The notes under the pieces were generated by a model that saw only the letters and a list, made by a program, of their open reading frames with translations, made no database searches and was not told the origin of the DNA. This document shows positions 1 to 6,670 of a stretch of 8,131 nt of DNA, one piece after another (positions within the stretch are counted from its first letter, which is position 1; each line of letters opens with the position of its first letter). Made by a program: the position numbers and the translations under genes. The DNA is from Meridianimarinicoccus sp044221805 (GTDB lineage Bacteria > Pseudomonadota > Alphaproteobacteria > Rhodobacterales > Rhodobacteraceae), in contig JBGAOK010000123.1 in the NCBI GenBank assembly GCA_044221805.1, forward strand, positions 1-8,131, given 5' to 3'.

Positions 1-1067
1 ACCCGCGAGGGCGGGCCCTCGATCCCGTCCGGGTCGGCGATCTCGCGCCCGAGCATCTGGTAGCCGCCGCAGATCCCCAGCACCCGGCCCCCCCGGCGCA
101 GATGGGCGGCAAGGTCGATGTCCCAGCCCTGGGCGCGGAAATCCTCCAGGTCGGCGATGGTCGCCTTGCTGCCCGGGATCAGCACCAGATCGGCGTCGGC
201 GGGCAGGGGGCGGCCGGGGGGCACCACCTCGACCGCCACCGAAGGGTCGGCGTTCAGCGGGTCGAGGTCATCGAAATTGGCGATCCGGCGCAGCCGGGGC
301 ACCGCCACCTTCAGCCCGTCGCCGCCATGACTGCGGATGTCGAGGATGTCTTCCGCCGGCAGCCTCCAGGCCCCGTCGAACCACGGGATCACCCCCAGCG
401 ACGGCCAGCCGGTGCGGGCGACGATCTCGGCCAGCCCGTCGTCGAACAGCGACGGATCGCCCCGAAAACGGTTGATGGCGAAGGCGCGGATGCGGTCCCG
501 GTCGGCCGTGGGCAGGACCGCATGGGTGCCCACCACCTGGGCGATGACGCCGCCCCGGTCGATGTCGCCCACCAGCACGACCGGCACGCCGGCGGCCTCG
601 GCGAAGCCCATGTTGGCGATGTCGCCCGACCGCAGGTTGATCTCGGCCGGGCTGCCGGCGCCCTCGACCAGAACCAGATCCGCTGTCCGGGCCAGTCGGT
701 GGAAGCTCTGCAGCACCGCCGGCAGCAGTGACGGCTTGGCCGTGCCATAGTCCCGCGCCTTCATCGTGCCAAGGCGTCGGCCCTGGACGATCACCTGCGC
801 GCCCCGGTCGGTCTCGGGCTTCAGCAGCACCGGGTTCATGTCGACCAGCGCCGGGCGCCGCGCGGCGCGGGCCTGCAGCGCCTGGGCGCGGCCGATCTCG
901 CCCCCGTCGGCGGTGACCGCCGCGTTGTTCGACATGTTCTGCGGCTTGAACGGCGCCACCCGCAGCCCGCGGTCCGTGAAGGCGCGGGCGAGCCCGGCGA
1001 CGATCAGGCTTTTCCCGACATTCGATCCGGTGCCCTGGATCATGATCGCCCGGGTGGTGCGGGTCAC
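1..1067 (-). CDS. cobQ: Adenosylcobyric acid synthase CobQ, partial (C-terminus cut by window edge)
   Basis: This is a cytoplasmic enzyme of cobalamin synthesis that uses glutamine and ATP to amidate four carboxyl side chains (b, d, e, g) of adenosylcobyrinic acid a,c-diamide. The visible 355 residues show the N-terminal dethiobiotin-synthetase-like ATPase domain, with P-loop GTGSNVGKS at residues 12-20, the CobQ motif PFKPQNMSNN at 39-48 and VLVEGAGSPAEINL further on. The start of the glutamine amidotransferase domain follows, with nucleophile Cys333 in GICGGYQ. The usual length is about 480-490 aa, so roughly 130 residues, including the amidotransferase His/Glu, lie to the left of the window. 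I chose the GTG start at 1067 because a GAGG lies 8 nt upstream and because CobQ proteins normally carry a few residues (here TRAIM) before IQGTGS; an internal ATG at 1043 would remove them. Identification is from motifs and is very secure; the exact start is less so. Confidence 0.95.
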   Translation of the reverse strand, partial: MTRTTRAIMIQGTGSNVGKSLIVAGLARAFTDRGLRVAPFKPQNMSNNAAVTADGGEIGRAQALQARAARRPALVDMNPVLLKPETDRGAQVIVQGRRLGTMKARDYGTAKPSLLPAVLQSFHRLARTADLVLVEGAGSPAEINLRSGDIANMGFAEAAGVPVVLVGDIDRGGVIAQVVGTHAVLPTADRDRIRAFAINRFRGDPSLFDDGLAEIVARTGWPSLGVIPWFDGAWRLPAEDILDIRSHGGDGLKVAVPRLRRIANFDDLDPLNADPSVAVEVVPPGRPLPADADLVLIPGSKATIADLEDFRAQGWDIDLAAHLRRGGRVLGICGGYQMLGREIADPDGIEGPPSR

Positions 1068-1075
1068 GGAGCTTG

Positions 1076-1079
1076 CCTC
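1076..1079 (-). promoter_or_regulatory. Ribosome binding site deciding the cobQ GTG start
   Basis: GAGG on the minus strand sits 8 nt before the GTG at 1067. It would be about 32 nt from the ATG at 1043, so it favours the GTG start. Confidence 0.55.
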
Positions 1080-1119
1080 GCTGTCCACGTCGGGCGGCGC
1101 CGCGCCCCGGTTCAGACCA

Positions 1120-1146
1120 GAACGCGCGCCGGTCGGGCGCGCGTTC
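1120..1146 (-). terminator. Strong hairpin between the 106-aa gene and cobQ
   Basis: A perfect 11-bp inverted repeat (GAACGCGCGCC / GGCGCGCGTTC) encloses a 5-nt loop. It lies 45 bp past the stop of the 106-aa gene and about 50 bp before cobQ. On the minus strand it is followed by TGGTCTG, which has only scattered Ts, so it lacks a classical U-tract. It could terminate the upstream gene, stabilise its 3' end, or attenuate read-through into cobQ. The rest of the 124-bp gap shows no convincing promoter and no B12 riboswitch. Confidence 0.5.
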
Positions 1147-1191
1147 GATAACCTCGGCAGGGGACCGGGCCGGACCCCGGCTGGGCGCGTC

Positions 1192-1512
1192 TCAGGCGGC
1201 CTCGGCCTCGATCTCGGCGTTGCGACGTTCGCTTTCCTCGCGCGACAGCGCCACCGAGGTCCGCACGCCGCGGCCGACGAATTCCATCAGGCCCTGCACG
1301 ACCCGTTCGTTCGGGTCGACGCCGGCGCAGGTCAGCACCTCGCGCCCGTCCCGCGACCGTGCCCAACGGGCGATCTGCTCGGGACCGTTGCCATATTTCT
1401 TGTCGTCCGCGATCGCATCATCAAGTGCCGCCAGCACAACGGCAGCGAACAACTTCCGCGCACGAGAGCCCTGCTCGTAGTTGAAGGCCGTGGCGTCAAC
1501 ATATTCGCCCAT
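1192..1512 (-). CDS. Conserved 106-aa protein of unknown function (Rhodobacterales-type)
   Basis: A small soluble protein of 106 aa with no signal peptide, membrane segment or catalytic motif that I recognise. It opens MGEYVDATAFNYEQG, has an alanine-rich helical stretch (about residues 18-36: RKLFAAVVLAALDDAIAD), a basic/Trp segment (ARWARSRDGRE), and a single Cys in LTCAGVDPNERVV. The C-terminal tail is charged and probably helical (REESERRNAEIEAEAA). I recall near-identical proteins in Rhodobacterales genomes, possibly annotated as DUF6280, but that label is from memory. It is credible as a gene because AGGAA lies 5 nt before the ATG, it has its own upstream AT-rich region, and a hairpin follows it. 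It is divergent from efp (210 bp between start codons) and upstream of cobQ on the same strand. No function is assigned. Confidence 0.85.
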   Translation of the reverse strand: MGEYVDATAFNYEQGSRARKLFAAVVLAALDDAIADDKKYGNGPEQIARWARSRDGREVLTCAGVDPNERVVQGLMEFVGRGVRTSVALSREESERRNAEIEAEAA

Positions 1513-1517
1513 GAGGG

Positions 1518-1522
1518 TTCCT
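1518..1522 (-). promoter_or_regulatory. Ribosome binding site of the 106-aa gene
   Basis: AGGAA within AAAGGAA on the minus strand, 5 nt upstream of the ATG at 1512. It supports this ORF as a translated gene. Confidence 0.6.
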
Positions 1523-1595
1523 TTATTCTTGCTCTTGCATCTTCGGGAGTAGGGGGATTAAGCACACTGGATGCCGATTCGATATTGCGCATTCC

Positions 1596-1626
1596 GCATG
1601 ACAGCTATGCATCAGAAGCATGACAG
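1596..1626. repeat. Pair of GCATGACAG direct repeats in the divergent promoter region
   Basis: GCATGACAG occurs at 1596-1604 and 1618-1626, 22 bp apart start to start, or about two helical turns. Each copy is followed closely by TGCAT (directly in the second, after CTA in the first). The pair lies between the divergent 106-aa gene and efp in the most AT-rich part of the window, and upstream of the proposed efp promoter. The spacing on one face of the helix suggests a regulator site, but no regulator can be named. Chance occurrence is possible. Confidence 0.35.
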
Positions 1627-1654
1627 TGCATCGTTCGCGGCGTTTCGGCTCAGC

Positions 1655-1683
1655 TTGCGGCCCCTAGGTCGCGCGGATATATG
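1655..1683 (+). promoter_or_regulatory. Putative sigma-70-type promoter of efp
   Basis: TTGCGG at 1655-1660 (-35 like) and TATATG at 1678-1683 (-10 like) are separated by 17 bp. Transcription would begin near 1690 and give a leader of about 33 nt before the efp ATG. It is the only TATA-like element just ahead of the gene in otherwise GC-rich sequence. Prediction is by eye. Confidence 0.4.
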
Positions 1684-1712
1684 GGCGCATCCGATCCAGT
1701 CAACCTGATGCA

Positions 1713-1716
1713 CGAG
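1713..1716 (+). promoter_or_regulatory. Ribosome binding site deciding the efp start
   Basis: GAGG lies 6 nt before the ATG at 1723. The frame is also open from an ATG at 1681, but that one falls inside the proposed -10 element and would add 14 residues not expected in EF-P. Confidence 0.6.
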
Positions 1717-1722
1717 GGCGTG

Positions 1723-2286
1723 ATGGCGAAGATCAACGGAAACGAGATTCGGCCCGGAAACGTGCTGGAGCACAACGGCGGTCTTTGGGCTGCGGTCAAG
1801 GTCGACCATGTCAAGCCCGGCAAGGGCGGAGCGTTCGCGCAGGTCGAGTTGCGCAACCTGCGCAACGGGAGCAAGCTGAACGAGCGCTTCCGCTCGGCCG
1901 ACAAGGTGGAGCGGGTCCGGCTCGAGCAGAAGGACCAGCAGTTCCTGTACGAGACCGACGGCAAGCTGGTGTTCATGGATGCCGAGACCTACGAGCAGAT
2001 CGAGCTGCCCGCCGACATCCTGGGCGAGCGCCGGCCGTTCCTGCAGGACGGCATGACCATCCTGGTCGAGTTCTATGACAGCGAGGCGCTGAACGCGACG
2101 CTGCCACAGAAGGTCGTGTGCAAGATCGTCGAGACCGAGCCTGTGGTGAAGGGCCAGACCGCCGCGAACAGCTTCAAGCCGGCGATCCTGGACAATGGCG
2201 TGAAGGTCATGGTGCCGCCCTTCGTGGGGCAGGACGAGGACATCGTCGTCAACACCGAAACCATGGAATATTCCGAACGGGCGTGA
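1723..2286 (+). CDS. efp: Translation elongation factor P
   Basis: EF-P binds the ribosome between the P and E sites and relieves stalling at polyproline stretches. The 187-aa length is typical. The three-domain form is visible: an N-terminal KOW-like domain (about 1-65), a central OB domain (about 66-128) and a C-terminal OB domain (about 130-187) carrying the family signature, with KGQTAANSFKPAILDNG followed by VKVMVPPF. The loop KPGKGGAF places Lys at residue 34, matching the lysine that is beta-lysylated in E. coli EF-P. No epmA or epmB lies in the window, so the modification state cannot be judged. I chose the ATG at 1723 because MAKINGNEIRPG is the expected N-terminus and a GAGG precedes it. 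The gene stands alone, divergent from the 106-aa gene and followed by hairpins. Confidence 0.97.
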   Translation: MAKINGNEIRPGNVLEHNGGLWAAVKVDHVKPGKGGAFAQVELRNLRNGSKLNERFRSADKVERVRLEQKDQQFLYETDGKLVFMDAETYEQIELPADILGERRPFLQDGMTILVEFYDSEALNATLPQKVVCKIVETEPVVKGQTAANSFKPAILDNGVKVMVPPFVGQDEDIVVNTETMEYSERA

Positions 2287-2291
2287 GACGT

Positions 2292-2310
2292 CGGGGCGCG
2301 CGCCGCCCCG
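2292..2310 (+). terminator. GC hairpin just after efp
   Basis: A perfect 7-bp stem (CGGGGCG / CGCCCCG) with a 5-nt loop begins 6 bp after the efp stop. There is no U-tract, so it may be a weak or factor-assisted terminator or a 3'-end stabiliser. Confidence 0.4.
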
Positions 2311-2339
2311 TGACGCTTCGGGACTGCATCGGACTTTCA

Positions 2340-2447
2340 TCTGACGGATGACTGCCGGCGACCGGTCCCGCGCGCCCGGGACCAACGCAGCGCGGGTCCG
2401 CATTCCTGTGGCGGCGGGACGGCGCTTGCGGCTATGCATCCGTCAGA
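2340..2447 (+). repeat. 11-bp inverted repeat bracketing the spacer before the GST gene, with an inner hairpin
   Basis: TCTGACGGATG at 2340-2350 is the exact reverse complement of CATCCGTCAGA at 2437-2447, with 86 nt between the arms. Inside lies a 7-bp hairpin, GGTCCCG (2364-2370) with CGGGACC (2377-2383). One arm of that hairpin could instead pair with CGGGAC at 2415-2420. The whole could form a branched RNA in a GST leader, or a paired protein-binding site. No known riboswitch class is recognised. The rest of the 2287-2487 gap holds only the hairpin after efp and no credible small gene. Confidence 0.35.
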
Positions 2448-2487
2448 GGAAGCGCTGCGGCGCTGTTCCGATGACCTGGGGTGTCCG

Positions 2488-3102
2488 ATGGCCGACCTGA
2501 AACTCACCTACTTCGATTTCGCTGGCAGCCGGGGCGAGGAAGTGCGGCTGGCACTGACCATCGCGGGCGTGCCGTTCGATGACAACCGCCTCTCCCGCGC
2601 CGCCTTCGCCGCGATGAAGCCCGACCTGCCGTTCGGGTCGGTGCCCATTCTCGAAGTGGCGGGGCAGGGGGTATTCGCGCAGTCGAACGCGATTCTGCGG
2701 CTGATCGGCCGCCAGCACGGGCTCTATCCCGACGATCTCTTCGAGGCCGCACGCCACGATGCCCTGATGGATGCGGCCGAGGACCTGCGGCAGCGGATCT
2801 CTCCCACGTTCCGCATCCAGGACCCGGCCGAGAAGACGGCCGCGCGGCAAGAGCTTGCGGGCGACTACATCCTGCACTGGGGACGCTGCGTGGAGCGCCT
2901 GATCGGCGAGGGGCCGTTCCTGGCCGGCGCGCAGCCGGGCGTCGCCGACATCAAGCTCTACATGGCCGAGCGGTGGATCAGCAGTGGCGGGCTAGACGAC
3001 GTGCCGGCGGACCTGTTCGATCCGTTCCCCAGGCTCAAGACACTGGCCCGCAGCCTCCGAGCCCTCCCGGCGGTCGAGGCTTGGTACGCGAGGTCTGCCT
3101 GA
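2488..3102 (+). CDS. Glutathione S-transferase (sigma/alpha-like)
   Basis: A soluble 204-aa GST, expected to conjugate glutathione to electrophiles or reduce peroxides; the substrate is unknown. The N-terminal thioredoxin-fold domain (about 1-75) carries the probable catalytic Tyr8 in LKLTYFDFAGSRGEEVRLAL. It also has the cis-proline loop SVPILEV (Val52-Pro53) and the glutathione-binding Gln65-Ser66 in AQSNAILRLI. The helical C-terminal domain includes GVADIKLYMAERW, the usual GST N-capping region. The tyrosine and the layout resemble sigma/alpha/mu-type enzymes rather than the serine or cysteine types common in bacteria, although similar proteins occur in alphaproteobacteria. I chose the ATG at 2488 because MADLKLTYF is a normal GST N-terminus and GGGGTG lies just upstream. 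An in-frame ATG at 2434 would add 18 non-homologous residues. It is a single gene, convergent with xylA. Confidence 0.93.
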   Translation: MADLKLTYFDFAGSRGEEVRLALTIAGVPFDDNRLSRAAFAAMKPDLPFGSVPILEVAGQGVFAQSNAILRLIGRQHGLYPDDLFEAARHDALMDAAEDLRQRISPTFRIQDPAEKTAARQELAGDYILHWGRCVERLIGEGPFLAGAQPGVADIKLYMAERWISSGGLDDVPADLFDPFPRLKTLARSLRALPAVEAWYARSA

Positions 3103-3136
3103 CCGACGGGCGCTGCGGGGCCCGGTCGCGCACGCG

Positions 3137-3167
3137 GCGACAGCCCGGAGGGGTTCCGGGGTGTCGC
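3137..3167. terminator. Likely bidirectional terminator between GST and xylA
   Basis: A 12-bp stem in two blocks (GCGACA / TGTCGC and CCCGGA / TCCGGG), interrupted by one G-G mismatch, with a 5-nt loop. It lies 34 bp after the GST stop and 19 bp after the xylA stop on the opposite strand. The plus strand continues with TTGT and the minus side has no T-run, so termination is inferred mainly from the convergent location. Confidence 0.55.
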
Positions 3168-3186
3168 TTGTCCGATGCGGCCGGGT

Positions 3187-4488
3187 TCAGACGAAGCGGT
3201 TGACCAGGTTTTCCAGCCGCTCCTGCCGGCCCGAGACCGGGCGCGGGTTCAGGCCGCTGGCCAGCACCTGGCCGGCGATCGTGGCCAGGTCCGAGGTCAG
3301 CAGCGCCTGTGCCCCGGGCTTGTCCCAGCCGGCATAGCGTTCGGCGCGCATGGCCTCCAGCGTGCCGTCGGCCAGCATCCGGTGGGCCGCCTTCAACCCG
3401 GCGGCGCAGGTGTCCATGCCGCCCACATGGGCCGCGATCAGGTCCAGCGGGTCGAGGCTCTGGCGGCGGATCTTGGAATCGAAGTTGGTGCCGCCGGTGG
3501 TGAAGCCGCCCGCCTTCAGGATCTCGTAATAGGCCAGCGCCGCTTCCGGCACGTTGTTCGGGAACTGGTCGGTGTCCCAGCCGGACTGGTAGTCGTTCCG
3601 GTTCATGTCGATCGAGCCGAGGATGCCGAAGGCCGCGGCCAGGGCCAGCTCGTGCTCGAACGAATGGCCGGCAAGGATCGCGTGGCCCTGTTCGATGTTC
3701 ATCTTCACCACGCCTTCGAGCCCGAATTCCTTCAGGAAGCCGTAGACCGTGCCGACGTCATAGTCGTACTGGTGCTTGGTCGGTTCCTGCGGCTTCGGCT
3801 CGATCAGGATAGTGCCGGTGAAACCGATCTTCTGGGCATAGTCGACCGCCATGGCCAGGAACCGGCCGGCCTGCTGGCGCTCGCGCTTCAGGTCGGTGTT
3901 CAGCAGCGTCTCGTAGCCCTCGCGCCCGCCCCACAGGACATAGTTCTCGCCGCCCAGACGCAGGGTGGCGTCCATGCAGGTCTTCACCGTCGCGGCGGCG
4001 AAGGCGAAGACGTCGGGATCGGGATTGGTCGCGGCCCCGGCCATGTAGCGGCGGTGCGAGAACAGGTTGGCAGTGCCCCAGAGCAGCCGGGTGCCGGCGT
4101 CTTCCATCTTCTGGCCGATATAGTCGACCATCTCGTCCAGGTTCGCGGTGTTCTCGGCGAAGCTGGCGCCTTCGGGGCGGATGTCGGCGTCATGGAAGCA
4201 GAAGAACGGCTGGCCGAGGATCGCGAACATCTCGAAGGCGGCGTCGGCCTTCAGCTTCGCATGGGCCATGTCGTCGCCGAACCAGGGCCGTTCGAAGGTC
4301 TGGCCGCCGAACGGGTCGCCGCCCGGCCAGGCGAAGCTGTGCCACCAGGCGATGGCAAAGCGCAGGTGGTCCTCCATCCGCTTGTCCCCGACCATCTCGT
4401 TCGGGTCATAGTGGCGGAAGGCCAGTTCGGTGCGGCTGTCCGGCCCCTCGTATTTCACGGGGGCGATGCCGGCGAAGAAGTCGGTCAT
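3187..4488 (-). CDS. xylA: Xylose isomerase (class II)
   Basis: This cytoplasmic metalloenzyme interconverts D-xylose and D-xylulose, the first intracellular step of the pathway. The 433-aa length fits the longer class II enzymes such as E. coli XylA. All expected active-site residues are visible: His99 and Asp102 in CFHDAD, Glu230 and Lys232 in IEPKP, Glu266 and His269 in NIEQGHAILAGH, Asp294, Asp305 and Asp307 in the DMNRNDYQSGWDTDQF segment, and Asp337 in GGTNFDSK. These supply both metal sites. NIEQGH replaces the enteric NIEANH form, a variant I associate with alphaproteobacteria. The ATG at 4488 overlaps the xylB stop in ATGA, with AAGGA 6 nt upstream inside the end of xylB. It is the last gene of the operon, followed by a hairpin. 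Confidence 0.98.
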   Translation of the reverse strand: MTDFFAGIAPVKYEGPDSRTELAFRHYDPNEMVGDKRMEDHLRFAIAWWHSFAWPGGDPFGGQTFERPWFGDDMAHAKLKADAAFEMFAILGQPFFCFHDADIRPEGASFAENTANLDEMVDYIGQKMEDAGTRLLWGTANLFSHRRYMAGAATNPDPDVFAFAAATVKTCMDATLRLGGENYVLWGGREGYETLLNTDLKRERQQAGRFLAMAVDYAQKIGFTGTILIEPKPQEPTKHQYDYDVGTVYGFLKEFGLEGVVKMNIEQGHAILAGHSFEHELALAAAFGILGSIDMNRNDYQSGWDTDQFPNNVPEAALAYYEILKAGGFTTGGTNFDSKIRRQSLDPLDLIAAHVGGMDTCAAGLKAAHRMLADGTLEAMRAERYAGWDKPGAQALLTSDLATIAGQVLASGLNPRPVSGRQERLENLVNRFV

Positions 4489-5924
4489 GAGAGATCCTTA
4501 AGGGCTTGATAGGTCTGCCGGTAGCGGTCGTGCGCCGCGGCGAAGGCTTGGGCGAGGCCCGGGTCGGGGGCGACGCTGCGGGCGATGGTGGGGGCGGTGG
4601 CGATCTCGGCCCCGGCGCCGGTCGCGGCCATCAGGCCAAGCCGGGCCGCGCCGAAGGCGGCGCCGAAATCGCCGGACTGGGGCACCTCGACCGGGATGCC
4701 GAAGGCGGTGGCGATGGCGGCCAGCCAATAGTCCGACCGGCTGCCGCCGCCCACGGCGATCAGGCTGTCGATGCGCGTGCCGGTGGCCGCCAGCGCATCG
4801 AGACTGTCGCGGAGCGCGAAGGTGACGCCTTCCAGCACCGCGCGGGTGCCCGCCGCGGTGTCGGTGCCGTGCTCCAGCCCGATCAGGGCGCCGCGGACGC
4901 GGGCGTCGTTGTGGGGCGTGCGTTCGCCGCCGAGATAGGGCAGGAACAGCGCCCGGCCCGGCGCCTGCAGCGGGCCAAGATCGGCGGTCAGCTCGGCCGG
5001 GGTCCGGCCGACGAGGCGCGCGTACCAGCTCAGGCTGTCGGCGGCCGAGAGGACCACTCCCATCTGGTGCCAGGTGGCGGGGACGGCGTGGCAGAAGGTA
5101 TGGACCGAACTGGCCGCATCGGGGCTGTAGCTTCCCGTCGCGGCGAAGAGCACGCCGGAGGTGCCCAGCGAGACGAAGGCGCGGCCCGGCGCAACCGCGC
5201 CGACGCCGATGGCGGAAGCCGCGTTGTCGCCGCCGCCGCCGGCCACCACCACGCCCGCGTCAAGGCCCCAGCGGCCGGCGATCTCGGCCCGGATCCGGCC
5301 CGAGACGGCCGAGCCTTCCACCAGCGCCGGCATCTGGTCGCGGCCGAGGCCGGTCTTGGCCAGCAGCGTGTCCGACCAGTCCCGCGCGCCGGTGTCGAGC
5401 CAGCTGGTGCCGGCCGCGTCCGAGGGCTCCGACACCGCCTCGCCGGTCAGCCACAGCCGCAGGTAGTCCTTGGGCAGCAGGACCTTCGCCACGCGGGCGA
5501 AGATCTCGGGCTCGTGCGCCGCGACCCAGACGAGTTTCGGCGCGGTGAAGCCGGGGAAGACGATGTTGCCCGAGATGCGGCGGAAGTCGGGGTCGGCGTC
5601 CAGCGCCGCGGCTTCCGCATGGGCGCGGGTGTCGTTCCACAGGATGCAGGGGCGCAGCACGTTGTCGGCCCGGTCCAGCAGCGTCGCGCCGTGCATGTGG
5701 CCGCTGAGGCCGATCCCCCGGACCATGCCGAGGGACCGACGCGCGGCCAGCGCGTCGAGGCAGGCCGAGACCGCGGCGACCCAGTCGGCCGGGCGTTGTT
5801 CCGACCAGCCGGGATGCGGCCGCTGCACCTCGAGCGGGGCGTGCGCCTCGTCGACGAGCCGCTGGGCATCGTCGATGAGCAGCGCCTTGACGCCCGAGGT
5901 GCCGAGATCGATGCCGAGGTACAT
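4485..5924 (-). CDS. xylB: Xylulokinase
   Basis: This FGGY-family sugar kinase phosphorylates D-xylulose with ATP to give D-xylulose 5-phosphate. The 479 residues match the usual length of about 480. The N-terminus MYLGIDLGTSGVKALLID is the FGGY phosphate-binding motif, and SGHMHGATLLD (about 74-84) corresponds to the substrate-binding MHG loop. Asp233 in GGGGDNAASAIG is the expected catalytic base, followed by SLGTSGV, and AVGGGSRSDYWLA marks the second ATPase-fold domain. The ATG at 5924 shares a base with the xylG stop (TGATG), implying translational coupling, with no strong ribosome site of its own. The reading frame stays open about 200 codons further upstream, but that part lies over xylG and has no kinase homology. 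The end overlaps xylA by 4 bp. Confidence 0.97.
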   Translation of the reverse strand: MYLGIDLGTSGVKALLIDDAQRLVDEAHAPLEVQRPHPGWSEQRPADWVAAVSACLDALAARRSLGMVRGIGLSGHMHGATLLDRADNVLRPCILWNDTRAHAEAAALDADPDFRRISGNIVFPGFTAPKLVWVAAHEPEIFARVAKVLLPKDYLRLWLTGEAVSEPSDAAGTSWLDTGARDWSDTLLAKTGLGRDQMPALVEGSAVSGRIRAEIAGRWGLDAGVVVAGGGGDNAASAIGVGAVAPGRAFVSLGTSGVLFAATGSYSPDAASSVHTFCHAVPATWHQMGVVLSAADSLSWYARLVGRTPAELTADLGPLQAPGRALFLPYLGGERTPHNDARVRGALIGLEHGTDTAAGTRAVLEGVTFALRDSLDALAATGTRIDSLIAVGGGSRSDYWLAAIATAFGIPVEVPQSGDFGAAFGAARLGLMAATGAGAEIATAPTIARSVAPDPGLAQAFAAAHDRYRQTYQALKDLS

Positions 5925-6670
5925 CAGGCGGCCACGGCGGGCTTCTTGCCCATGATGATCATGCCGAGGATGTCGTCCTCGGTGACATGCTCGACCCGGA
6001 CGGTGTCGATCAGCTTGCCGTTCTTCATCACCGAGACCCGGTCGCAGAGCGACATCATCTGGCGCGTGTCGTGGGAGATCAGGAAGATCCCCAGACCCTG
6101 CGCCTTCAGTTCCAGGATCAGGTCGCAGACCATCTGGGTCTCGTGCACGCCGAGCGCCGCGGTGGGTTCGTCCATGATCAGGATCTTGGCGTTGAAGTAG
6201 ACCGCGCGCGCGATGGCGACCGACTGCCGCTGGCCACCCGACAGCGCCTTCACCGGCGCCTTGAGCTTGCGGAAGTTGGGGTTGAGCCGCGCCATGATCT
6301 TGCGCGTCTCGGCCTCCATCTTGGCATCGTTGAGCATGCCGGTGCCGGTGACGATCTCGCGCCCGAGGAACAGGTTCGCCGGGGCATCGAGGTTGTCGGC
6401 CAGCGCAAGGGTCTGGTAGATCGTCTCGATGTTCTGCTCGCGGGCGTCCCGGGGCGAGGCGATCGTTACCGGGTTGCCGTTGATCCGGATCTCGCCCGAG
6501 TCGGCCTTGTAGGCGCCCGAGAGGCATTTGATCAGGGTCGACTTGCCGGCCCCGTTATGGCCCAGCAATCCCACGACCTCGCCCGCGTAGAGGTCGATCG
6601 ACACCTTGTCCACCGCCTGGACGCCGCCGAAGGCGATCGAGATGTCCTTCATTTCCACAAGTGGGGTCAT
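5924..6670 (-). CDS. xylG: Xylose ABC importer ATP-binding protein (single ABC domain)
   Basis: This is the ATPase of a sugar importer of the CUT2 (ribose/xylose) type, acting at the inner face of the cytoplasmic membrane with XylH. In 248 aa it has one complete ABC domain: Walker A GHNGAGKST (37-45), Q-loop Gln86, signature LSGGQ (143-147), Walker B ILIMDEP (163-169, catalytic Glu168) and H-loop His200. E. coli XylG is about twice as long with two fused ABC domains; this half-size form is common in alphaproteobacteria and should act as a homodimer. The start is read as the ATG at 6670, which overlaps the xylH stop (TGATG) with GGAGAG 5 nt upstream; a GTG directly before it is possible. Xylose specificity rests on the neighbouring xylA and xylB. 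A fructose-type FrcA-like relative is the main alternative. Confidence 0.92.
   Translation of the reverse strand: MTPLVEMKDISIAFGGVQAVDKVSIDLYAGEVVGLLGHNGAGKSTLIKCLSGAYKADSGEIRINGNPVTIASPRDAREQNIETIYQTLALADNLDAPANLFLGREIVTGTGMLNDAKMEAETRKIMARLNPNFRKLKAPVKALSGGQRQSVAIARAVYFNAKILIMDEPTAALGVHETQMVCDLILELKAQGLGIFLISHDTRQMMSLCDRVSVMKNGKLIDTVRVEHVTEDDILGMIIMGKKPAVAA

Noticed and set aside
1068..1191. Possible cobalamin riboswitch ahead of cobQ
   Set aside because: The gap is only 124 bp, shorter than a normal B12 riboswitch, and no B12-box-like sequence is visible. The main structure is a simple hairpin.
766..1623. Plus-strand open frame of 285 codons across the cobQ start and the 106-aa gene
   Set aside because: It is antisense to two minus-strand genes with good motifs or ribosome sites, and its product resembles no family I know.
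3175..4509. A 444-codon open frame on the plus strand opposite xylA
   Set aside because: It mirrors xylA, whose complete active site proves the minus strand is coding. Strong third-position G/C bias keeps the antisense frame free of stops; the translation is low-complexity Gly/Ala/Val/Arg with no family resemblance.
4506..6200. A 564-codon open frame on the plus strand opposite xylB and part of xylG
   Set aside because: Same GC-driven antisense effect. It crosses two real genes and their junction and has a repetitive Arg/Gly/Ala composition.
5925..6527. In-frame N-terminal extension of xylB by about 200 residues
   Set aside because: It overlaps xylG, which has all ABC motifs in another frame. 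The kinase family begins at MYLGIDLGTSG, and the extension has no recognisable domain.
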